From: Opitutaceae bacterium
Lineage (GTDB): Bacteria > Verrucomicrobiota > Verrucomicrobiia > Opitutales > Opitutaceae
Reading direction: 5' to 3'
DNA: 64,000 bases
Assembly (NCBI GenBank): GCA_016794785.1
Contig: JAEUHC010000027.1
Coordinates: 372,001 to 436,000, forward strand
This document shows positions 57,577 to 64,000 of the stretch, one piece after another. Each line of letters starts with the position of its first letter. The stretch's first letter is position 1. The position numbers and the translations under genes are program-made. Below the pieces are notes generated by a model. The model had not been told where the DNA came from and ran no database searches. It worked only from the letters and a program-made list of their open reading frames with translations.

Positions 57577-58532
57577 GCGGCCGCTCCTTTCGCCGCGCTG
57601 TTCGCCCGGCGCACGATCCGGCCGCGGCGCATCCTCGCCTGGAGGAATTCAAACAGCGCGATCTCCAGCGGCTGCGCGGTGGAGAGTTGGTGGTAGCTCA
57701 CGCCGAGCTTGCGGCAGATGGCCTGGAGGGCCTCGGCGTGGGCGCGGAATCGCTTCATGTAGCCGTCGCGCGCCGCCGCCGGATCGATGTAAACGGTGCG
57801 CGCGGTCTCGACATCCTCGAAGAGCGCCGCCGCGTCGAGGCCCAGGTTGAGCTCCGCCGGATCGACGAGGTGAAACACGCTCAGCTCGTGTCCGCCGGCC
57901 GCGAGTGCGACCAGGCTGCGCTCCAGCTTGTCGAGCGGGGCGAGAAAATCTGAGATGAGCCCGACGAGTGCGCGCTTGCGGATGAGCCCGGCGATGCGCT
58001 CCAGCGGCGTTACCAGATCGGTGGCGTGGCCGCCCGCGGGTTTCTCCAGCGCGAGCATGAGCTGGCGCAGGTGGCCGAGCCGGTGCCGCGCCGGCAGATA
58101 CTCGCGCACTTGCTCGTCGAAGGTCATCAGCCCCACCGCGTCGCCTTGCAGGTGGAGAAAGTAGGCCAGCGTGGCCGCGAGCGTCGCCGCATAGGCGGCC
58201 TTCGTGACGCCGCGCGAGCCATAGGCCATCGAGCGGCTGAGATCGGCGACGAGATGGACGCGGAGGTTGGTCTCGTCCTCGTATTTCTTGATGAAATAGC
58301 GATCGCTCCGCGCATAGACCCGCCAGTCGAGGTAGCGCGGATCGTCGCCGGGGCTGTATTGGCGGTATTCGGAGAACTCGACCGAGAAACCGTGATAGGG
58401 GCTCCGGTGCAGGCCGCTCCAGAAACCCTCCACGACTGCACGCGCCCGCAGCTCAAGGCTGCGAATCATCATCAACGCCTGCGGGTCGATGAGCTTCGCG
58501 GCAGCGAGGGCGGGATTGGCGGCGGCGGACAT
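57573..58532 (-). CDS. DUF58 protein, VWA-like
   Basis: 319 residues, the usual DUF58 length. It has GHRSPYHGFSVEFSEYRQY-type N-terminal core (here LHRSPYHGFSVEFSEYRQY), DPRYLDWRVYARSDRYFIKKYEDE, which is the family hallmark, and DLSRSM as a MIDAS-like site. DUF58 proteins work with MoxR ATPases as in the Bat and Moc-type systems. It lies between MoxR (19 bases) and BatA (4-base overlap). It has no membrane segment. Confidence 0.9.
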   Translation of the reverse strand: MSAAANPALAAAKLIDPQALMMIRSLELRARAVVEGFWSGLHRSPYHGFSVEFSEYRQYSPGDDPRYLDWRVYARSDRYFIKKYEDETNLRVHLVADLSRSMAYGSRGVTKAAYAATLAATLAYFLHLQGDAVGLMTFDEQVREYLPARHRLGHLRQLMLALEKPAGGHATDLVTPLERIAGLIRKRALVGLISDFLAPLDKLERSLVALAAGGHELSVFHLVDPAELNLGLDAAALFEDVETARTVYIDPAAARDGYMKRFRAHAEALQAICRKLGVSYHQLSTAQPLEIALFEFLQARMRRGRIVRRANSAAKGAAA

Positions 58533-58551
58533 GGGGATAACTACGCTAAAA

Positions 58552-59604
58552 CTAGGCGGTCTTCACGGGGACTTTGGCGCCATCCACGAGGCGCTTGATC
58601 ACAGCGTCGACCTTGGTGCCTTCGGCTTCGGCGCGGTAGTTGAGCAGGATGCGGTGCCGCAGCGTGGGGACGGCGAGCGCCTGGATGTCCTCGACCGTCA
58701 CATGCGCGCGGCCGCGCAGGAGCGCACGGGCCTTCGCCCCGAGGATGAGGAACTGCCCGGCGCGCGTGCCAGCGCCCCAGCTCACCCACTCGTTGACGAA
58801 GTCCGGCACGCCGGGCTGGTGCGGTCGCGACGACGCCACGAGCAGCACCGCGTAGCGCACCATCTCCTCGGCGACGGGCACCTTGCGCACGAGATCATGG
58901 AAGGACTGCACATCCTCGCCCGTGAACAGCGCCTCGATCGCGGAGGAGCGGCCGGCCGTCGTCTGCGCGACGACCTTCACCTCGTCGTCGATCGGCAGGT
59001 AGTCGATCACGACGTTGAACATGAAGCGATCGAGCTGGGCCTCCGGGAGCGGATAGGTGCCCTCCATCTCGATCGGATTCTGCGTGGCGAGGACGAAGAA
59101 GGGCTCCTCGAGCGGGTGGCGCACGCCCGACGCCGTGACCTGATGCTCCTGCATCGCCTCGAGCAAGGCGGCCTGCGTCTTTGGCGGCGTGCGGTTGATT
59201 TCGTCGGCGAGGAGCATGTTGGCGAACACGGGCCCACGGACAAACGTGAGCTGGCGCCCGCCCTCCGGCGTGTCTTGGAGAATCTCCGTGCCCGTGATGT
59301 CGGCCGGCATGAGGTCGGGCGTGAACTGGATGCGCTGGAACTTCAGGTGGAAGATCTGCGCAATGGATTTCACGAGCAGGGTCTTCGCGAGGCCCGGCGC
59401 GCCGGTGATGAGGCAGTGGCCGCCCGCGAGTAACGCGATCAGGATCTGCTCAATCACATCCTTCTGGCCGATGATCACCTTGCCGAGTTCGGCTTCGATG
59501 CGGGCGCGGCCGGCGATGAGACGCTCGGCGGCGGCGCGCTCGGCCTCGAAAGGACTCGCGGGTGCAATCTGGGGCGGGGTGGCGGAGGTGGGGGCGATGC
59601 TCAT
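58552..59604 (-). CDS. MoxR-family AAA+ ATPase
   Basis: 350 residues. Walker A is GAPGLAKT (about 68-75); Walker B is in MLLADEINRTPPKTQAALLEAMQE; sensor 1 lies in VLATQNPIEMEGTYPLPEAQLDRF. The C-terminal helical lid is complete. MoxR ATPases act as chaperones that insert metals or remodel VWA-containing partners, and three such partners follow in this operon. It begins the core MoxR-DUF58-BatA arrangement and is 27 bases after a DUF4159 gene. Confidence 0.92.
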   Translation of the reverse strand: MSIAPTSATPPQIAPASPFEAERAAAERLIAGRARIEAELGKVIIGQKDVIEQILIALLAGGHCLITGAPGLAKTLLVKSIAQIFHLKFQRIQFTPDLMPADITGTEILQDTPEGGRQLTFVRGPVFANMLLADEINRTPPKTQAALLEAMQEHQVTASGVRHPLEEPFFVLATQNPIEMEGTYPLPEAQLDRFMFNVVIDYLPIDDEVKVVAQTTAGRSSAIEALFTGEDVQSFHDLVRKVPVAEEMVRYAVLLVASSRPHQPGVPDFVNEWVSWGAGTRAGQFLILGAKARALLRGRAHVTVEDIQALAVPTLRHRILLNYRAEAEGTKVDAVIKRLVDGAKVPVKTA

Positions 59605-59631
59605 GAAAAAGGTGCGGTGGTGGCGGCCGGC

Positions 59632-60615
59632 TCAGTGCGTCATCAGGTAAAAGATGAGGTTTACGCCGATCGGATAGGAGACGCGTTCGGAGAAGACGGC
59701 GAAGTAGTCGGGCTGCTCGCCCTCACGCTCCCAGCCGTCGGTGATGTCGGTGTTGTGAAAAGCGATGGCCATGATGCGGCCCTTGTCGTCGTTCAGCGTG
59801 CGCACGCTGACTTTCTGCGAACCCTCGCCGCGGTCGATCTGGATGGGCGAATCGGGGTTCTTGGGATCGTGGTTGCGATTCCAAAACTGCATTGTCGGCA
59901 CCTGGATGCTCTGCATCGGGCCCTTGAGATCGAAGACGCAGTGGAAGAGCGGGTGATCAAAGGTCAGCTCCGTCCACTCGCGCTCGGGGAGCACTTTCTT
60001 CATCTGCGCGGCGAAGCCCGCCCATTCGGTGCTATTCCAGAAATCGATCACGGCGAGCACGCCGCCCGCGAGGAGGTATTTGCGCAGACCGGCGACCTCC
60101 GGCTCCTTGAGCATCATGTAGCCGGGGTGCTCCATCAGAAGGAAGGGGTAGTTATGGATATCCGGGTTGGTGAGCTTAAGCACCCGGCCATCGGGGTCCG
60201 TCCGCATCGAGGTCATCTGCTGGAGACGGTAGGAGAGATTGAGGTCGGCGTCGGGAAAATCGACCCACCAGCCGAGCCGTCGGCCCCGGCCGTAACCCGG
60301 GGCGGAATTGGGACCGACCTTGAAGATGGCCCGGGCAAAGGTGAACACGTCCTTCTCGAAGCCCCGCGGGTTATCCCACATCGGCGTGCCGGTGCTGTGC
60401 GATGCGACCTCGCGCGCAGTCTTGACCTGATCCTCGTCGATGACGCCGCTGCCTTCCGTGCGCACGAGCGAGCCTCCGAGATCGTTTTCGTTGCCCCAGC
60501 CGCCGCCCCAGCCGGGCGGAGGGCCCCCGCTGCCACCGCCGCGGGGCGGACGCGCCGGCTGCGCCACAAGGGCGGCGCAGAGTCCGGCGAAGAGGAGATG
60601 GGCGCGACGAAGCAT
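59632..60615 (-). CDS. DUF4159 protein, copy 2
   Basis: 327 residues from ATG 60615 (MLRRAHLLFAGLCAALVAQ, a signal peptide). After a Gly/Pro/Trp-rich linker the DUF4159 core shows LNLSYRLQQMTSMRTDPDGRV, GLRKYLLAGGVLAVIDFW, HPLFHCVFDLKG and the C-terminal GWEREGEQPDYFAVFSERVSYPIGVNLIFYLMTH. It is a close paralogue of the next upstream gene and starts 2 bases after it. DUF4159 is a GATase-like fold; function unknown. Confidence 0.85.
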   Translation of the reverse strand: MLRRAHLLFAGLCAALVAQPARPPRGGGSGGPPPGWGGGWGNENDLGGSLVRTEGSGVIDEDQVKTAREVASHSTGTPMWDNPRGFEKDVFTFARAIFKVGPNSAPGYGRGRRLGWWVDFPDADLNLSYRLQQMTSMRTDPDGRVLKLTNPDIHNYPFLLMEHPGYMMLKEPEVAGLRKYLLAGGVLAVIDFWNSTEWAGFAAQMKKVLPEREWTELTFDHPLFHCVFDLKGPMQSIQVPTMQFWNRNHDPKNPDSPIQIDRGEGSQKVSVRTLNDDKGRIMAIAFHNTDITDGWEREGEQPDYFAVFSERVSYPIGVNLIFYLMTH

Positions 60616-60617
60616 GG

Positions 60618-61490
60618 TCAGTGGGTCATCGCGTAGAAGATGAGGTTGATGCCGAGCGGATAGGCGATCCGTTCGGAGAAGTTCTTGAAGTAGTATTCGT
60701 ATTCGCCCTCGCGCTCCCAGCCGTCGCCGTTGTCGGTGTTGTGCGCCGCAAAGACCATCATGCGGCCCTTGTCGTCGTGGATGGCGCGGTGGTGGACGGT
60801 GCGCGAGTCGCCGTCGTGGTTTTCCCAAGTCACGCCCGTATGCTGGCTCTCCTCACCGGTGCGGACGTTTGGCACCTGGCCCTTGCTCTTGATCTCGAAG
60901 ACGCAGTGGTAAACCGGATGGTCCAGCTCCAGTTCGGCGAAGGAGCGGTCGGGAAACACGCGCTTCATCTCGCGTTCGACATTTCTCCAAGCCGATTCGC
61001 CCCAGAAGTCGTCGAACATGAGGAAGCCGCCGTTGAGCAGGTATTTTCTCAGCGCGACGACCTCCTCGTCGGTGAAGTAAAGACTGCCAGGCTCGACGAT
61101 GTAGATCCACGGAAAGGAACCGAGATCGTCGTCGGTGAGGTTGATGAAGCGCCCATCCGGATCGGTGCGCATCGAGGTCATCTGCTGGAGGCGGTAGGAG
61201 AGGTTGAGGTCGCTGTCCGGGGTGTCGGTGGTCCAGCCGGGTCCGCGCATCCGGTAGCCTCCGCCTCCGCTGGAGTAGCGGACGCGCGTGAAGGTAAACA
61301 CATCCCGCTCGAAGCCGCGGGTGTTTTCCCAAGTGGGCGTGCCGGTGCTGTGCGAGGGGATTTCCCGCGGGGTGCGCACCGCGTCCGCGTTGACGCCACT
61401 CTCCGTGTAGGAGCGCCCGAAGCGTCGCTGGGCCAGCAGGAGGCCCGAACAGAGCAGCGCGAAGGCGAGGAATAGGGCGACGCGCTTCAT
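60618..61490 (-). CDS. DUF4159 protein, copy 1
   Basis: 290 residues from ATG 61490 (MKRVALFLAFALLCSGLLLAQ, a signal peptide). It shares with copy 2 the LNLSYRLQQMTSMRTDPDGR block, the LRKYLLNGGFLMFDDFWG segment and the IAYPLGINLIFYAMTH end, but lacks the Gly/Pro-rich linker. Its start overlaps the TPR metallopeptidase stop by 4 bases. A tandem duplication is evident; both copies keep the core residues, so both are probably functional. Confidence 0.87.
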   Translation of the reverse strand: MKRVALFLAFALLCSGLLLAQRRFGRSYTESGVNADAVRTPREIPSHSTGTPTWENTRGFERDVFTFTRVRYSSGGGGYRMRGPGWTTDTPDSDLNLSYRLQQMTSMRTDPDGRFINLTDDDLGSFPWIYIVEPGSLYFTDEEVVALRKYLLNGGFLMFDDFWGESAWRNVEREMKRVFPDRSFAELELDHPVYHCVFEIKSKGQVPNVRTGEESQHTGVTWENHDGDSRTVHHRAIHDDKGRMMVFAAHNTDNGDGWEREGEYEYYFKNFSERIAYPLGINLIFYAMTH

Positions 61491-64000
61491 GGTTGCCGGG
61501 TGGGAATGGAGATCGCTTCGGACGGGGCCGTGGCCCGCGCGCGGTCGAGATCGAGCAGGAGGCGGAGGGCTGCGCGGAAGCGGGGCGTCTCCTCCAGCGC
61601 GAGGAGCGCGTGGTGGCGGGCCTCGCCGTTGTCGCCGCGTTTGTGGAGCAGGCTCGCGAGCTGGAAATGGCCGTCGGCGCGCTCCGGCACATCGAGCTGG
61701 AGCAGCGTGCGCCACGCGACCACCGCCGCGGAGTCGTCGCCGCTGCCGGCGGCGGCTTGGGCGAGATAGCGGTAGGGCGCGGGCACGAGGGGGTTGACGG
61801 CGAGATAACGCTCGGAGTTTCGGCGCACGGTGGCCCAGTCCTTGTCGGCCGCGGCGAGTTCCATCAGGCGGGCGTAGGCTTCGGGCGCTTCGTCGTCGGC
61901 CTCGACCCATTTCTTCAAAACCTCAAGTTCGCCCGCCGTGTCGTTCAGCGCGCGAAACGCCGCATGCAACTGGCGGTGGACGGAGTCGCCGCCCTTTTGC
62001 CGCGGGTAGAGCTCGATCAGGCGCTGCAGCGGCACCTTGGCCTCGGCCCATTGCTGTTTCTCCATGGCGCGCTGGGCCTGGTGGCGGAGGAACCAATAGT
62101 TGTCGGGATGCTTCTTCCCCCACTCGGCCAGCTTGGCGTCGGCCCCCGGGGCGAGCAGCTCTGGATCGATGCGCTCCCAATCGAGGCCCGGGGCGAGCTT
62201 GTCGGCGCGCTCGCGCGCGTAGGCCGCAAAGTCCTTCTCTAGCTGCTCCATCTCGATCGTGTGCTTCGCGATGGTGGTGTTGATCTCCACGCCGGCGCGG
62301 AGGTCGGCGAGGATGGCGCGGATTTTGTCGAGGCCGAATCGGCCCACGATAAACTCCACGACGAGCGCCGACTGGAGGTAGGCAAATTGGAGGTGCCGCG
62401 CGGTCTTGGGCGCGAGGAAGGCCGCGCTCAGCCGGCTCACCGGCACGAGGTCGTCGCCGACCAGCATTTCGCGATATTTCGCGTCGAGCCGCATGCCCCA
62501 CGACGGATCGGCCTGCCACTCTTCGTAAACGGAGATGCCCTCGCTCAGCCAGCGCGGCATTTTGTTCTTCGTCATTTGCAGCGTCACTACATGGCAGAAC
62601 TCGTGCCAGAGGACCGATTCCCAATTCGTGGGCGAGCTGGCCGTCGCGGGGCTGTTGGCGGTCACGACGCGGCCGAAGCAGACGCCGAGGAAGCCCGACA
62701 CATCGGGCAGCCCGAAGGTCCGCACCGCAAAGTCCCGCTGGTCCGCGAAAATCTCGATGTAGGTGGGCTTGGCGAGCTCGACGCCATACTTGGTCACAAG
62801 CGCATCCTTGGCGCGGCGAAGCAGGGCTAGCACGCGCGGACCATAGACCGCGACCTCAGGCGCGGCCATGCGGATGACGAAGTCTTCGGTCTGCATCGCG
62901 GCATACTTCTTCATCGTGTCCTGCAGGGTCACGAGGTTGAAGGCCTCCACATCATACTCGTCGCGCTCATGCACGGCCTGGGCGAGCGCCCAGCCCTCCT
63001 TCTCCTCGCCGAGCCGCAGCAGATCGTTGGCGAGCTGGGCCGTGGCCGGCAGGTAGGAAGGATCGGACTCGCGGGCCCGACGCTGGTAGGCGGCGCCCTC
63101 GGCAAAACGGTATTTCGCGGAGAGCTTTTCGCCGATCAGGTAGTCAACCCTCGGATTGCGCGGCCAGGAGCTGAGCGCTCGCTCGCGGGCAAAGGTCTCG
63201 CCCTCGGCGTCGTTCTTGAGGTGGGCGATCACGGCGCGGTAGGCCCAGGCGTCGGGCTGCACGGGATTCACCGCGAGGATCTGGTCGAGGACTTTGCCGG
63301 CCTCGTCGTAGGATTCGGAGTCGATGTGGTGGCTGACGAACTGGAGCAGGGTCGGCACATGGCGCTCATTGACCTTGAGCGCCGCCTGCAGCGACGCGAT
63401 CGCCACCGACCGATCGCCGCCGGCGTAGGCCCGGCCGCGGCCGCTGAGCAAATCCGGATCATCGGGCAGCTGTTTCAGCCCCTCCTCAAAGGCCTTGGCG
63501 GCGAGCGCGAAGTCGTGCTTCTGCAACGCCAGCTCGCCGCGCGCGAGGTAGACGTCGCGCAGCTTGGGGTCGGCCTTCTGCACCGTGGCGAAGACTTTCT
63601 CGAGCACGTCCTTGGGATCGTAGCCCGGCACGAGCAGCGCGGCGCGGCCAAACACCAGGAAGTCCGCCGGCGCGCGGTATTGCCACCCGCTGTCGCGCAC
63701 GGCGGCGATGATGTCCTTCACGTAGCGCGCGGCTTCCTCGGGCCGGCCGTTGGCGTAGGCGACATCGCGCGCGAGCCAGCGCAGGCGGATGCTGCGGGTG
63801 TCCCGCAGGAGGGCGGCCTTCATCACGGTGTCGGCCTCGCCATGGCGCCCGACCTCCAGCAAGGCGCGCACGAGTACCATCGACCACTCGGATTGCCCGG
63901 GTCCGTCGCCGATCTCGCCTTGGGCGAGCTTGATGACGGCGGCGTGGTTGCCCGCGAGCAGGGCGCGCTGGGCCTCGGCGACATCCGCGCTCCGCAGCGC
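61487..64000 (-). CDS. TPR-rich zinc metallopeptidase-like protein, N-terminus beyond the right edge
   Basis: At least 837 residues; the frame is open past 63880 to the edge, so ATG 63880 is internal. The N-terminal half is TPR-like (YLARGELALQKHDFALAAKAFEEGLKQLPDDPDLL). The centre has a gluzincin-type site, VLWHEFCHVVTLQ with HExxH-like HEFCH, and a downstream glutamate in SEGISVYEE, as in the peptidase MA family. More TPR-like helices follow. The product is probably an exported or envelope peptidase. It is the first visible gene of the MoxR operon. Confidence 0.85.
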   Translation of the reverse strand, partial: ALRSADVAEAQRALLAGNHAAVIKLAQGEIGDGPGQSEWSMVLVRALLEVGRHGEADTVMKAALLRDTRSIRLRWLARDVAYANGRPEEAARYVKDIIAAVRDSGWQYRAPADFLVFGRAALLVPGYDPKDVLEKVFATVQKADPKLRDVYLARGELALQKHDFALAAKAFEEGLKQLPDDPDLLSGRGRAYAGGDRSVAIASLQAALKVNERHVPTLLQFVSHHIDSESYDEAGKVLDQILAVNPVQPDAWAYRAVIAHLKNDAEGETFARERALSSWPRNPRVDYLIGEKLSAKYRFAEGAAYQRRARESDPSYLPATAQLANDLLRLGEEKEGWALAQAVHERDEYDVEAFNLVTLQDTMKKYAAMQTEDFVIRMAAPEVAVYGPRVLALLRRAKDALVTKYGVELAKPTYIEIFADQRDFAVRTFGLPDVSGFLGVCFGRVVTANSPATASSPTNWESVLWHEFCHVVTLQMTKNKMPRWLSEGISVYEEWQADPSWGMRLDAKYREMLVGDDLVPVSRLSAAFLAPKTARHLQFAYLQSALVVEFIVGRFGLDKIRAILADLRAGVEINTTIAKHTIEMEQLEKDFAAYARERADKLAPGLDWERIDPELLAPGADAKLAEWGKKHPDNYWFLRHQAQRAMEKQQWAEAKVPLQRLIELYPRQKGGDSVHRQLHAAFRALNDTAGELEVLKKWVEADDEAPEAYARLMELAAADKDWATVRRNSERYLAVNPLVPAPYRYLAQAAAGSGDDSAAVVAWRTLLQLDVPERADGHFQLASLLHKRGDNGEARHHALLALEETPRFRAALRLLLDLDRARATAPSEAISIPTRQP

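Overview
This is a high-GC bacterial chromosome segment, best explained as a verrucomicrobium of the Opitutales/Opitutaceae type. The evidence is a four-gene prepilin-like cassette (the Verru_Chthon A-B-C-D families), a PSCyt1/DUF1592 cytochrome paired with a DUF1552 protein, six sulfatases, an Opitutaceae-style TonB-dependent receptor with an ELSPF motif after the signal peptide, and a McsA-McsB-ClpC operon. I see no rRNA, tRNA, CRISPR array, phage or transposase gene.

Layout. 1-5104 (minus strand): two GspG-like pseudopilins followed by cassette genes D, B, C and A, the last running off the left edge. 5247-7076 (minus): a secreted transglutaminase-like protein. 7205-11364 (minus): mcsA, mcsB and clpC, closed by a good intrinsic terminator. 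11672-12538 (minus): a class IV (branched-chain) aminotransferase. 12675-15303 (plus): a lone pseudopilin with its own terminator, then a CBS/DRTGG-regulated family II pyrophosphatase. 15362-17264 (minus): dihydrolipoyl dehydrogenase and a small phage-holin-like membrane protein. 17306-25155 (plus): glycosyltransferase, DeoR-family regulator and a giant tandem UvrA. 25250-29169 (plus): DUF1552 and PSCyt1/DUF1592 proteins. 29337-30059 (plus): an AT-richer orphan membrane protein. 30098-46079 (plus): a secreted esterase, an exported protein of unknown function, six sulfatases, one TonB-dependent receptor, a TIM-barrel epimerase-like protein and an SDR oxidoreductase, read as a sulfated-glycan uptake and desulfation region. 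46092-47894 (minus): adenine deaminase. 47957 to the right edge (minus): a tightly packed operon with a TPR metallopeptidase, two DUF4159 proteins, MoxR ATPase, DUF58, BatA/VWA protein, a huge coiled-coil membrane protein, a GATase/VWA-like membrane protein and a degenerate caspase-like protein.

The most unusual signal is not a gene. The window is sprinkled with (a) two-hairpin palindromes with terminal inverted repeats (REP/BIME-like), and (b) imperfect tandem arrays with an exact 7-base period. Both types occur between genes and also in frame inside coding sequences. Three heptad arrays lie in the leader peptides of three consecutive cassette genes. One palindrome encodes most of the leader of cassette gene C. 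The tandem uvrA carries at least four such insertions and takes its stop codon from another. No REP-associated transposase is present in the window.

All functions are inferred by reading translated motifs; no database search was run.
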